Source: Homalodisca vitripennis (lineage: Eukaryota; Arthropoda; Insecta; Hemiptera; Cicadellidae). From it: a DNA stretch of 64,000 nucleotides. This document shows positions 1-13,139 of this stretch, one piece after another. Each line of letters begins with the position of its first letter. Within the stretch, counting starts at the first letter, position 1. The notes below the pieces were generated by a model. It ran no database searches. It saw only the letters and a list, made by a program, of their open reading frames with translations, and was not told the DNA's origin. The DNA is taken from positions 19,801,501-19,865,500 of the forward strand of contig NC_060209.1 in assembly GCF_021130785.1 (NCBI RefSeq), given 5' to 3'. The position numbers were made by a program, and so were the translations under genes.

Positions 1-865
1 CTCCAACTTTATTTAAGGTTTATAATGGCCAATGTAAGTAGGACAGCTTTATTGGTATAAAAAAAATTATTCTTGATCTTGACGTTGAAATCCGTAATCT
101 TAAACTTGAAAACTTGTTAAAAAATTATTTTGAGGAAATTTTTAAAAACTAATATTGACGAACTTGCATATTTTGTGTGTTACTCACTGAGAATCTGCAC
201 ACTCAACGTCTAGAGAACTGGCAAACATTGGCGTAAGGAGAGGAAGCGCTTCCTAGTTCCCGGGAGATCGGCAAAACTTTGCTTTTGCTTCTTATCCGGA
301 GTATGTGTCCGGTTTGTATTTTCAATTTAAAATTTTCGTTATGCATGTAGAGGTTATGCATAAATTTTATCAGTCTAATAAAATTATTTTATACAGGATG
401 GTCACTGTGTTTTAATATTTCATGTTTTATGAAAAAAGCCATCGGAAGTAGGTTTTTAGCACAATGTTGATTTGGTTATTATGCTAAAAAGTTCATTTTT
501 TGTTAAATGTCTTTGCACCTACGCGTTTTCTCTAACAAAATTATACTATATGCAATGTATGTATTTTAGTCTCTAAAAGACTAGAAAACTGCAATAGTTA
601 GTGGTTTCTCAAAATATTTTCTGTATTAATAATTGGTATTTTGGCTAATCCAACTGCTCCACATTTGTACAGTATGGATAATGATTTAGTACTGTTATAT
701 ATTAATACGTTAACTTTAAGTAATGAATTAGGTATACAACTTATTAAAAATGCGTTCTTGTTTAGCAAACCATTGTATAACCAATGCTTTGTAGAGAATT
801 TTTGCACATCATGTGGTTTCGATTAGTGATTTTATTCACAGGACATTTTGGACGGTCGATTCAAA
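1..865. other. AT-rich non-coding DNA
   Basis: No recognisable gene. A GC-richer patch at about 190-310 contains a perfect 14-bp palindrome (AGGAAGCGCTTCCT, 241-254). Two overlapping frames of about 60 to 70 codons on opposite strands at 598-826 look like chance openings in AT-rich sequence. Confidence 0.6.
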
Positions 866-873
866 AATATATA

Positions 874-907
<34 letters not shown>
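866..907. repeat. (TA)n microsatellite
   Basis: An almost uninterrupted TA dinucleotide tract of about 40 bp with one phase break (TATTAT). It is a simple-sequence repeat seen directly. Confidence 0.95.
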
Positions 908-1848
908 TGGCGATTGCAATTATATATAAATTAATAACTCTCTAGTTACAATATAATTTTATATTGTTATATTTATCTAAGCATTCCTCAAAGTTTAATC
1001 CAAGGAAATGCTGATAAAAACACGAGAAACTGAGACGTGTTTGGAATGTAAAATCTCGTACAAACCTCCTTATTGTGGTCTCAACGATCCATCACTCTCA
1101 CAATATGAGACTGTAACAGTCCCAGATGTCAGACTGTTACCTGTAATATCCTTGCGTTATGGGTGAAATGGTAATGCTAGTACTATTACGATGCCTTTAG
1201 ACGCAAATAGTGTTATTACTGATCTGCCAAAATATAATAATAATTCAATATAAAGCGAAAAGCTCACCATAAATATTTTGTTTCCGTTTTTTATAAAAAA
1301 ATAGGAGTAAAATAGTTTACTAATGTGTAATACAGTGTTTCCAAGAAATTGAGAATGTAATTTAAATATATTATATCGATAAGGAACTTCATCAGATGAG
1401 TTTTCCTTGACTTAAAAGGGTAATATTATTAAGATTTGTTTTATAATATAGTAAATATTAATGTGGATCCCATCAGTGGCCTGGCATACACCTAAATGAT
1501 ATTCTACCTATTCCAATGTTTTGGCCAGCATGTGTGGAGTGGACATTTGTCACATCAGTATACGTTACTTGATGTGATTTGAGATTTCTCGGCGTATTAG
1601 ATGTTTTGTATAGCATAAAAATAAAATGGACAAAAAAATTCATATTTGTCCCTATTTTGGTTAAGTCAAAGACCTGAACCCTTCCAATCCATCTGTTGCC
1701 GAATCGAGTATAAATTGTTTTCCTCAAACGTAAACTAACGTGAGATTGTGCTCCGTTCTTCTATTCTCAGCATTCATGATCTAAAAAATTAAAGTTGTAT
1801 TAATAGTGAGACATTAATTATATCATAAACTCCGTGTATCATTTTAAA
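908..1848. other. Unassigned AT-rich sequence
   Basis: No repeat or RNA gene is visible. An 84-codon minus-strand frame at 1473-1727 has no domain I recognise and no obvious splice or promoter context, so it is not called as a gene. Confidence 0.5.
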
Positions 1849-1892
1849 CTAACCTAACCTGACATGACCTAACCTAACCTAACCTATTAACC
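1849..1892 (-). repeat. Interstitial telomere-like (TTAGG)n tract
   Basis: The plus strand carries CCTAA units (CTAACCTAACCT, a short GACATG interruption, then ACCTAACCTAACCTAACCT), which is the arthropod telomere motif TTAGG read on the minus strand. There are about six units plus degenerate ones. The window has no chromosome-end structure, so this is an internal tract rather than a telomere. It supports an arthropod source. Confidence 0.75.
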
Positions 1893-4800
1893 TCATCGTT
1901 TATCATAAAACTAATAATTTTGAATCATAATACAAAATAAATGGAACTACAAATAGTAAAAATCAAGTTGCATTTCACAAGAGAGAGTAATTTTTTTTAA
2001 TGGAAGTACCACATCACTGATGTTTGATTGCTAAAAACACATTGAGCTGTTTACGTAAGGCGTAAAATCTGCTGTTAACTCTTTCAAACGAGTAAAGTAA
2101 TTTCCGTTCAGTCCGGATTACTCTTTGTTGTAGTGTGTTTTATGGATACCGGATATTGACTTTCACATATATTTCCTTGCAATCCCCTTTAGTTATAGAA
2201 CGACAGGATTTTCCTAGAGGATTACATATTCATTTAAAAGATGCTAGATTTATAGTGGTTTTGTTATATTTTCTCTATGATTCCTAAATCCTATTATTAG
2301 TAATCAAAATAACTAAAACTTTTTGATGGAACCTGAGATTTTAGGAGTGAAATTTGCTTGCAATTGTTTATTAAGTGAAACCTTCTTCATGTCTTTGTGC
2401 TTACGAGCGTTGGTATCCAAACAACTAAATTAAACGGTCAATAATTTGTTTTACCTTTATTTAAAACGGTTCTCACCAAATTTTATTTAATGCTTGGAGT
2501 TAATCCTTATTTTGAAGCAAAAAAACATACAATATTCTTTGTTGTGGAAATGATCTTTAGTTATATAGATCATTCGCGTATTATTATTTATGCTCTTTTT
2601 GATCAGGTAAACTGTCATGGAGTAGTACAATGTTTCTTGTTTCATGGAAAGCTTTTAAGTCGACATATCTATTAGTTTTATCAGATGTAATGCGGATAAA
2701 CAAAGAATACGGAAATGAAAATTTCCATCCCTTCGAGTGAGGAGCGTCAATAATGTACAATCGTTTACGTCTTTAAACCAAGGGATTAAGTTTTTCAATA
2801 AGAGAGTTACACAAATGTGTCGCATAGTTCACTACGTAATGCGCTATCCTTGTAATGTCGTGGGTAAAATAATAACGACAGGCTTAAGTTTAAGATTACA
2901 AAACATCTCAACCAGTAAAAGGGTTAGGGAATTAAAATTGATGACGAAATGGTATCTATCTTGCTCAGTAAAATACTGGTGACACTTTTGGAAGATTGAA
3001 CCTTCCAGCCTTCTTTGAAGTGAATCAGATTATTTTAGTCACGTGAAATTCGTTTTATATGTAAATATATTTTTTATCTGATCAAAACAAATTATATATT
3101 TTCTTTCCCGTCTTCACTTCTATCTGTTACTTATTTTTGTATGTATTAGTGCCACCAAACCTGATGAAGAGCATAGATTCCAATCTTCGAAACGTTGTGC
3201 TATACCTTTTATAACCATAATATATCAAATGTCTGAAATCCTGTTATCCTTTCAAATCTTCCATCGTCAATAAAAAATTTGCAACAAAGAATATTATTAT
3301 ACATGTAATAATACACATTAAAAACAGTATCTACAGAAAGTGTTTGAGTCATGCAAATTAAACTAGAGACTAAAGAATTAGGATGGTTGCTTAGCTGTAT
3401 TATGTAAGCTCTATAATTAGAGCCCTGGAGCTAAGTGAAGCTTCAGATCAATGTTACGTTGATTTGCAAACAGTCTGTCATATTTTAGCTCCCTTTATTT
3501 TATAAAGTCATTCGCCTAAAACTTAAATTACATTCTTGTAGGCTATAGGCTAAACAAGTTTTTCAGAATACTTTATATCACTTCGTGTCAGGAAATCATA
3601 AATTATATTGTAGTAGAAGCAATATATAAAAATAATTCAAACTTTACTTTATTTAAATTTTAAAAGTGGTTAATTCGGTTTGTAATTTATTATTAAAATA
3701 ATGTACTAAATTTAAGGATAGTAAATTTTGTATGTCAGATAATTTAATGTCGGAAAATTGAAATGTGTTTCGTTACGTTTCATATACATATTTTATAAAT
3801 TCAATATATTACATAAACTATGCTTAATTATATATTTCATATCAATAATTAATCTTGTTTTTATAATGTAGTTTTTGAATTTCAACCACGTGATTACATT
3901 TTTGTTAAACATATGTAAATCAATTATATTTTAATTAATTGTCAGCTTATATATTATTTTATAAATGAAATAATAAACCATATACATGCCAATTTTTATT
4001 TGCATCTAAATCTAAAAACACTATTTATAAAAATTAAAATAATCCATGAAAAAATTCATTCGGGATTCCTAACTAAATACGAAATCAAAATTGGCTAACG
4101 AAATATTTAACGCATTTACGAAAGATTAGGACTTCACAGCCAAAGAGTGCGCGTGAAGAGTTTCGGACTCATTAGTAAATAAAAGAATAATAATATAAAA
4201 TGTAAGGAAATGCTTTGTAATATTTCTTTGAGGATCGTATGTGATGTACGATCATATAGTACGAGATATCGCAGTCGATATTTGTCTTCTCGTTACATCC
4301 ATCTATAAGGTTTCCTTTTCTCTGTTTGAGCAGTTTATTAATATTGATATGACTTTAATCGTAGCCTGTGTTACACTAAATGAAATATATATTACTAATT
4401 AATTACCTATGTTTTTTATTCTGTATAAAATATGGTCCAACAAAGAGAGAAATAATTAACGTAGTTTTACAAAGTAATTGCAACAGTTCAGTGTATATAA
4501 ATCTATGCATTTATTGCTTTTTTCTCGAGGGTTTTAATTAAATGGAACTGTAGTAAATCTAATCCATAAAGATAAAATTCATGTTTATGCTGTACACCGC
4601 AGAGTACAGTGACCAAGGATTTAATCAGTTATATAGTTAATTAAAGTTGTGTGTGCACATCCACTATATTTATTCTATCCATTGCCAACATTTCACGCTT
4701 AGTCATTGTCCATGTCTATTCTATTCGTATATACGGCAATTTTCCAAATATTGTTACATATATAAATATTTATCAATATATTGCATCTTCTGTTTCTATT

Positions 4801-6314
4801 AGGGCGGGATAGATTTTCATATGAAAATACCAATTTTTGTTTACTCGCCACAATATTCAGGTGATCCATTTGATTTGATTTTCGATTTCAAAATACCTAT
4901 ATATGTTTAATACTATTTTCTCCTAATACAATAATAGTTTTTGTATTGTACAAATAGTTTTTGTCTTATAAAATAATACATTTTCTCCTTATCCATCCCT
5001 TGACTAAAATAATTGAAGAAATCTCTCTGATCACTCTATGCAATATTAAAGTTATTTTACGTAGGTGTAACCCTCTGAAAAATCGAACGAATAGATCAAT
5101 GTGAAATTTTCAAAATGTATACATGATTCTAGGAGTGGACACTTCTAGGTGGAGTGACATATATTTTATTCATTTATGACTTGGAAATTGTATTTAATAA
5201 TTTAATACAATTTTATGAATGGCAAAGTTTTAAGCATATTTGAAGAAATACTTTTTTAATAAGACATGCCACTTCCTAACTTTTTAAGTTCTTTTTATCT
5301 TCAGCCATTTTCATTTCACCCTTATTACAGAAGTAACTAAATGTACTTTTTAAATGCTGCAAATTCAGGAAAATTAAGAATTACAATTTCCAAGTTTTGT
5401 GTATTCACCATATTTATCTTAAAAGTATATAAATGAAAAAAGTAACGTATTGAAAAACATAAACAAAAATTATTTTTCAAACCTAAACTAGAGAACTTGT
5501 TTCTGAACTTGTGTGTGCACTGTAACAACTTTTTCATGAGGCTTAAACCCTATGCTCTCCGAGTGTACTCATACATCTGGTACCACTTAGGTTCCAACTC
5601 TACTGGTCTTAGCTACGCATAGGCTGCTAAGATGAACAAGACATGTAGCTACTCGATGTATACTAATTATAATATAGATTTAGATGTATTCAGCCTGGAG
5701 GAATTGGAAGTTGTCACCAACATCTTATGTCTGCCTATAACATTTCTACTTACTATTAGTTTTAGAGAACTTTAATTGTTAGTACTGTAAGAACTGTAAC
5801 CATTCATAGAAAATCTTCTTAGACATACAGGATCATGAAACTCCATCCCCATAGCACGAAAGTCTCTGAATAACTATCTGTTTATATTTCTTCTATAGAT
5901 TTGTAATGCCTATTTTATAATTCTTGAGACTGTAAGTCTTTCAGACATCCATCGAAATATGCAAATGAAACACCATTACATGAAATAATTCATTATTGTC
6001 TTTCATAAATTGTTCAAAACTGTTTTTGAAATAATAAATGTTCAAGGTTTAGTGAAAACAAAAAAGCTGCGACCATAGTTTTTCAACTTCCCCATAAATA
6101 ATAAAAGGGACACTAATCTGCTCCATACCAGCAATAAATTTCTACTTATATAATAAAATGTATTACAACCTTTTACAAGTATTAATTTTTTTATAAAAAT
6201 GTTCCCATAAAGTTAGTACGATAAAATAATTAAATAACTGATGTTTCGTTGTATATATATCTCAATAACACAAGTATACATTTCAATTGTAAACTATAAA
6301 CACTAATTTTCTGT
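1893..6314. other. Long AT-rich stretch without clear genes
   Basis: No gene recognised. The frame at 2737-2982 (81 codons, plus) has no known domain. At about 3150-3290 a moderately GC-richer segment (CCTGATGAAGAGC then CTTCGAAACGTTG) resembles the untranslated tail of a dispersed element, but I cannot name the family. The rest, including 3300-6300, is AT-rich sequence in which I see nothing specific. Confidence 0.5.
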
Positions 6315-7105
6315 AAATGTGACCATGAGATAATATCTAACCAACGTGTATCATATAGGGATTACCTTAAAGGGATTACACGCTCAGATGTGCACAGTAA
6401 TCGTGATCTGTAACGGTCCTTTGTTACATGTACCTTACTCTAGTGTACATGTGGCCATGAGATAATATCTAACCTCGTGTATCATGTAGGGATTACCTTA
6501 AAGGGATTACACGCTCAGATGTGCACAGTAATCGTGATCTGTAACGGTCCTTTGTTACATATACCTTACTCCGAGTGTACATGTGGCCATGAGATAATAT
6601 CTAACCAACGTGTATCATGTAGGGGATTACCTTAAAGGGATTACACGCTCAGATGTGCACAGTAATCGTGATCTGTAACGGTCCTTTGTTACATATACCT
6701 TTACTCGAGTGTACATGTGGCCATGAGATAATATCTAACCACGTGTATCATGTAGGGATTACCTTAAAGGGATTACACGCCCAGATGTGCACAGTAATCG
6801 TGATCTGTAACGGTCCTTTGTTACATATACCTTACTCTAGTGTACATGTGGCCATGAGATAATATCTAACTACGTGTATCATATAGGGATTACCTTAAAG
6901 GGATTACACGCTCAGATGTGCACAATAATCGTGATCTGTAACGGTCCTTTGTTACATACACCTTACTCGAGTGTACATGTGACCATGAGATAATATCTAA
7001 CCACGTGTATCATGTAGGGATTACCTTAAAGGGATTACAAGCTAAGATGTGCTCAGTAAATTTGATCTGTAACGGTCTTCTGTTATATGTACGAGTACCT
7101 TACCC
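6315..7105. repeat. 132-bp tandem repeat, about six copies
   Basis: The landmark CCATGAGATAATATCTAAC recurs at 6323, 6455, 6587, 6721, 6852 and 6983, so spacing is 131-134 bp. Each unit contains GGGATTACCTTAAAGGGATT, the palindrome GTGCAC, GTAACGGTCC and TGTACATG. Copies are very similar, with single substitutions and 1-2 bp indels; the final copy degrades from about 7040. The short frame at 6653-6862 is a by-product of the repeat. It is a local satellite or minisatellite, with no coding signal shared across copies because the period is not constant. Confidence 0.95.
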
Positions 7106-9064
7106 TAGTACATGCTACAGTTGACCAATGACAATTCTCGTATATTTGCTTAAGTATCTAAACTTTAATTGTGTCTTAATGCTGACATTGATTTTATTTT
7201 ATTTTTCATTTTGTCAGTAATTTTAATTTGTATCCATACTATGTGACTCCCAAATTTTATTTTTTCGCATTTAAGTATTTTTCTTATACGGTGAAAAGAT
7301 GTATTGATTCGTTATTTATTTGACAAGCAGGTCCCTGATAAGTCAAATTTGATATCTTTAAAATGATCTAGCGATGTACATTACTTATGTTTGTCTATAC
7401 TTGTCAAAAACTGCATTAATAAGTACGCATTCAGTAATACTGGTTTAGGTTTAATATTTCGTAGCTAAAGGTATCAGTGGTTTTGAATTTCACATTTTGA
7501 TGGGACTTTGAAGGTGCTGCACTCATTGTAACACAAAAAATAACGTTTTTTGAGTTTTAAGTTAATAAAAAATTTGTGTACAATGAAATTATCGTAAAAT
7601 TAAAAATATGTGTAGTAGTTTGATTCTTTAAATGCTTTGATAGCAGTTTGATATTAAAATGATGCTGAATACATTACTGAAAGTTAATACAAACTCACTG
7701 CTGACATTAACTTTTAGCAAATAGTTTACAAGACATTTGTGACAAAAGGGTATGGGGGGTAATTATTTGTAAATTAATTAATAAAATAAGAATTAAAGAG
7801 ATATAAATGCAAAGAATTATTTTCATTTAAAAAGTATAAATGTTTTTCAAATATTCCAAAAGTTGGAAATTTAAAACGAGTTTAGACCAAAAGTAAATTA
7901 TATGAAATTTACGGTATGCATTTGACAAATATACAGATTTGGTTATACCAAGGTATTCAAGAAGTTTGGTTTTATCTTTATGTGTATGGTATGTCTGCGA
8001 AAATAAAGAGGACATTTGTGGGAATTATTTAATGCTTGTTAAGAATGTCCGATGAAGTACATTTTGGAGATGACGTCATCAAGATGCTCTTAGTATAATG
8101 CAGAAGAATCGAATGCGTTCTATTGTTTGAAATGTTTCCTCAATTGACAATAGCTAACAAATGGTTCAAGACATCGTAGAATGTCAGTTAATATGCTGTT
8201 GGTGTTGTAGGTAACTGATATTGTAAGCCAGACGCTACCAGTTGTAATGCTGTGGATGAGAACCTTTGTTTGTAAAAATGAGAATGTTCGGGACCTATAG
8301 TTTAGGATCTTGTGCAGTTAGCACAAACAGTCTCAGAGATACAATTTCTCTCATTACCCGAGACCTTGAAGTATTACAACAATATCATCATCGAATTAAG
8401 GTAACCGATATGGCCCTTTTGAATGTTCATTAATATCAGCCCTTATTTCTCGTCCTACGCAAGGATCACCGCCCATGACCCACACGATCCACCCGACAGA
8501 ACATCTCCCTAGGATGTAATGTTTGTTCACGACATCCTCGGATCCTAATCAGTAACTATTAACTATAAAAATCCTAATACATCCGTATTACGTCACCGGA
8601 TTAACCTAACCACAAGTTTAGTGTTTTGAAATGAACGGGAATTTATCATTGAAGCCAATTTAAATGCAACTTGCATATTAATATTTCAAGCTTCTACAAA
8701 ATTCATACCGTAACCATTTTTGATCAGTGGAATTTGCATTTCATTGAATTTCTTAACAAAACTAAGTACAATTATCTTGATAAAAGTTTCGTATTTCTCA
8801 ATCTGGGCGTGAAATTTGTTTGTGGTTTTAACTTTTAAAATAACGTGAGTGGTTAGGTAAACTGGGATTTCAATTAGTAATGTAGGTGTTTATTGGAATA
8901 AAATAAAATATGTATGTTTGCTTCTGAAGGCACTTTTATTCCTTCCAATTAAGGTATTTATGAATAAATCTATGTTATACTTTAATATACTGGCATGGAT
9001 GAATGGTCTCCGAATAAATATGATAATTTACATACACAAAGTAACATATTGTAGTTTTTATATA
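7106..9064. other. Unassigned sequence with a GC-richer island
   Basis: Mostly AT-rich. The island at about 8380-8620 stands out in base composition. On the minus strand it has a stop-free stretch of about 49 codons (around 8401-8549) with no ATG-led gene structure and no recognised domain. It could be an old repeat, an exon or a conserved non-coding segment. I cannot decide between these. Confidence 0.4.
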
Positions 9065-9080
9065 TGTGTGTGTGTGTGTG
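9065..9080. repeat. (TG)8 microsatellite
   Basis: Eight uninterrupted TG dinucleotides following a short TATA tract. Confidence 0.9.
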
Positions 9081-9810
9081 TTTTGATATAAGTGTATCTT
9101 TTTCAACAATTAACCAATTAGTAATATTATGTTTGTAGTTGATAAATTATCATGCACACATCATACTTAAACATTTCAAAAAACTATTTATAATGAAACA
9201 TACCCCTTGATTTTATTCAACGGGATTAGTTTGAATCATATTTTTTTTTTGTTAAAAAAGAGTTCTCTTTAGAAAATGTGCCCATGATATTTTTAAATAT
9301 TAATAAAATTATACTAGGAATGTTAAGGTTCAAGCTGCTCATTAAAATGTATTTCATTATAGAATTTGTATGAGATATTCAATACCTGTAAAGGTACAGT
9401 ATTTTTCTGAATGGAAGACATGAGCGCTGAAGTTACATTTTGTCCCTTCCAATTAACTCCTTCCATCTTATCCCTTCGGTAGCAATGACTTAATATATTC
9501 CTATATTATATAACTGTATCACGTTTTAAAAAATATTTGGAGAATATTTTTAACGCAACTTACAGATTCATCTTTTTATATTTCAAGAGAGAATTTCAAA
9601 GTAATTTGAAAGTAAATTTTAGTATTTAGTGGGAATTTTGCTTGAAATTCATTTTATTATACTAGTGACAGAACTAGAAAAATTGTGATATTTTTAATTA
9701 AACTTTTAATCCTTTTATGTTTATTAGTGGCGCTTACATATTTAAAAATTATTAATTTTATGATATAACATATTTGCATTATATCTGTAATAATCTTTAC
9801 TTTTACTGAC

Positions 9811-9911
9811 TACAGCTACAATGTTGAGCCGAAAAGCTGACGCCCGCGCTTGTGAGTCGACATCAACGTGAAGGGAAGTCAATTTTAAAGTCTTGATAAT
9901 TATTAAGTTTA
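9811..9911 (+). repeat. Dispersed repeat copy 1 (partner at 61001-61096)
   Basis: This segment aligns in the same orientation with 61001-61096. Shared landmarks in order are ACAATGT, TTGTGAGTCGACA, CAACGT, GGAAGT, AATTTTAAAGT and ATTAAG. The match is imperfect, consistent with two old copies of one dispersed element. The family is not recognised. Confidence 0.65.
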
Positions 9912-11735
9912 TATGCAAAATGTCCACAGAACATTGGAACCATTAGGCCCACACCTATAATATCATTAAGTTCTGTATCACTCTATTTGGCAGTAACGTG
10001 GCAATACATTATTTTATTTTTAACATTAAAAATTTTATTTATTTGCTGCAATTAAACATATAACTAAACTTTGAAAATCGAGTATTCATTACTACAGCGG
10101 TATCCGACCCCACGTGTGTCGTCCATTCGGTACAAAGGAAACTTCCAAAACATCGCTAACGGCAGAACAAGAGAGCTGTCTGCAAGGGGCAGCATCGCTC
10201 AGCGATCACTCATTTAAGTGAATTTGGAAACCCAGTAAGCTTTTGAAAATATTTAATTTACAAGTGAATTACTAGTTTCCTGTGGGCATCGCTTCAGTAA
10301 TAAGGCGAGGGTCTTAGTGTTTTCGTTTGATTTTTTTTCAGTAATATACAGTAATAAAATAAAATAAAAGTAAGTGCCATAAACTGAAAAACAATTTGTA
10401 AACTGAATTTTATTTGTAGGATATCATAATGTTTTTATTTTAAAGGCAATAGTTTAATGGCTCCAAAATGTTACCAAGACGAATAATAAAAGTTAAGATG
10501 GCAATTTGCTAACAACTTTTCTTTTATAATTATAAAATTTCATACTGCAAACCAGTACACATGCATATTGTATTAAAGTTTGGTCTTACTCGGATAAAAA
10601 ATGTCCAGGCAATGAGTTTCAAAGTTGCACTTTCGTTGGGAAGGGTGAAAAACCAGCGAGGACAGAATTGTTTTTTTGTCCTCGCTGTGAAAAACCAGTA
10701 CTACCTTATTCGTTTTTATATACATAAACACAGCAAGTAATTTTTTGCAAATTATATACTTTATATGTAGAAACATAAAAGCTACATTTTAATGTAACTC
10801 CTGTTATGGTTTGTTTATTTATTAGTTTGTGGTTTCTCTCAAACTAGGGTATCTATATTATTTAGGACCCTAGTTTAGGAAATTAATTAAACAATTTTGT
10901 AGAAGTGCCCAAAAATTCCAGAATAGAACTAAATTTTAATATAATTAATACATTTAAATTATTGACAGACTTTGTTATCTCTGAGAGTAGCGACTAATAA
11001 AATAATATAAACATAGTAATAAAATAAAAGATTATTTCTTTTACTTAAGATATTAGTGTGCAGGGAATTATGCCATAAAGTTTAGTTTACGGAACGGAAA
11101 TAACATTGCACTCTCCTCCACCCTTTATCAACCCAGCCCACGAGATGTTTTATTCATCCCAACATCTTCGCTGAGGCAATGTTGAATAATCTTTCTATTA
11201 TTGCTCTGGGCCTTTCTTTGTTGCATTATTGATGAAGCACATATTACAGTCGATATTTCTTACATTCTATGTCATTATATATTATTGACTCTAATTAAAC
11301 AAGAATAGTGTATTTCTACTTTGATTACTACTTTTAATATTACTAAGTAATTTTTTTTTTGAACTGACGGAATCATTAAAATGGTTTTCAGTTTTAACGT
11401 ACCAATACAATTTTTAGATATTTTAGCTAACTAGGCTGCTTATAAAAATGTGCAAAAATAAATAAACAAGTTTTAAAAATACGGTTTCCAGAACTACATG
11501 ACTTTATGCATTTCATTAAAGTTATATCGGAAACTGCTAGACATAGAGGTTAATGTGTCAGTGACATCAAAGTTACATCGGAGACTGCCGCTAATGTGGT
11601 ACATTGGTACAACCAAAAACATGGTGACAATCTCACTTGTTTACGCTGTTTGGACTGTAAAACTCATGTATTGTTTGCCTGGGACTATTTGAAGTCAATT
11701 ATTATATAATCAAAAAAATATATTTTTATAATTTA
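9912..11735. other. AT-rich sequence with a GC-richer patch at 10090-10215
   Basis: The patch contains a CACGTG E-box core (in CCCCACGTGTGTC) and an odd-length palindrome ATCGCTCAGCGAT at 10194-10206. No protein frame is convincing. The rest is AT-rich, with unremarkable frames at 10573-10776 (minus) and 11498-11692 (plus). Confidence 0.4.
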
Positions 11736-11945
11736 GCATCACGCCAGGAAGCTTCTAGTGCACAGCGAGAACATCATCAGACTGCCACTACTGCGAGGTG
11801 ACCCCGGCTCCGACTATCAGTAATTGTAATTGGGGGAAACCGCATCTCCAGATCCAATCCCTCCCCACCGCACCTGCAGGACTGGATTGGACACACTTAA
11901 CAGAATGAGCTAATTGCCATTAGCACCGCTGATCCCAGCTATATA
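11736..11945. promoter_or_regulatory. Candidate conserved non-coding or regulatory island
   Basis: A clearly GC-richer block of about 200 bp in AT-rich surroundings. It holds two exact inverted repeats: TCCAATCC (11853-11860) with GGATTGGA (11884-11891), and GCTAAT (11909-11914) with ATTAGC (11919-11924). Several TAATTG/CAATTA-type homeodomain cores and a CACCTG E-box lie in or beside them. A 61-bp stretch at its left edge, bounded by TTTAG and GAG|GTGACC, is also stop-free and could be a small exon. Regulatory function is inference from composition and motifs only. Confidence 0.2.
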
Positions 11946-13139
11946 CAACGTCGTTACTGAAAAATTCCTACAAATGTTTAATAACTTTAACTTTTTATAT
12001 TGTATATTTTAAAATTCAACAGTTTATTTACAGATAATACTTCCTAGTCTGTCGGATGTACCAACCCAATATTTCTTATATCAGTGCATTACAGGTTTCC
12101 TTAATATATTATTTTCTTCCCTAAACCATTTCTATTCTTTATTTTCAGTCTTAACTGTTATTTTTATTAACAATGTATATAATAATTGATATTTACTTTA
12201 GTTGCATAACTTGCTTATTGATTTCTCTAAGCTTTTATTCAGCATCAACAGTATGAGTGATGGAAAACTTATGAGAGGTTAAAGTAAAATTACGTAAGAT
12301 CCACAATCTCGTCAGAAAAGCGATGAGAGTATACAGTTATATTGTATCCTACACACCTTTTCACCCAGGTGAGGGTGAGAGATGTCACAGTTGCAGTTTG
12401 TTACGCTCATCGTTCTGCACAAGACGATAGATGCTGTGCGGTGAATTTGGTACGCTAAGACCTCGACGTTAAATAAACTAGCTATACTCTCACAACTGGA
12501 CGAGTTGAAGCATTTATCAAGTGAGCAAATTGCATTAAATTTCAATACAATGTGTGAAAAGATTTATATGATTACGTGTTAACGAATTGCTTTAACATAT
12601 CGATAAGGTCTTAATTTTACTCAAGTGCTTGCTATGATAATGGGTTTACATTCGTATATTTTTGTCTAATCTTAGAACTTTAAAAATATAAACTATTATT
12701 TTATCATAATAATATTATAACTACAACTTAAGCGTCTAATATAAGCAAAATAAACTCTCAAGATTAATGCACAAAAAGACTGAGACTTTATGTGGTTGTA
12801 TGAGAAGATGGTTTAAATGTTTAGTGTTAATTGGTCTCCAGTGTATTAAATTTATGTGCCAAAAATTCATCGTTGAAAAAGTACCTAAAAAATAAATACT
12901 GATTAATGGGATAACTAAACGGCGTCTTTATGATCTTCATATAAATACTTTTTCTTTGCGAATTTAATTATACCAGTTATATAATAATTAGTGTAATAAA
13001 CATAAAGGCAATGGTTATCAGGCTGGACTTGTTTATTACTGTTTGAAACATAACTTTTATAATAGCAATATTAAACGAAATGTACTATAGAACTTCTTTT
13101 GTGTTCTAAGTATTATATATTATATGAGTACCTAAAACA
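11946..13139. other. Unassigned AT-rich sequence
   Basis: Nothing recognised. A 77-codon minus-strand frame at 12312-12545 covers a slightly GC-richer patch but carries no known motif. Confidence 0.5.

Noticed and set aside
241..254. 14-bp perfect palindrome as an operator-like site
   Set aside because: A single palindrome of this size is unremarkable in 64 kb, and no gene lies nearby.
3155..3205. Hammerhead ribozyme (CTGATGA ... GAAA core)
   Set aside because: Core-like words are present, but stem II does not pair properly next to the core, and no stem III or cleavage site closes the fold.
6653..6862. 69-codon repeat-containing frame
   Set aside because: Arises from two adjacent 132-bp repeat units and is not kept in the other copies.
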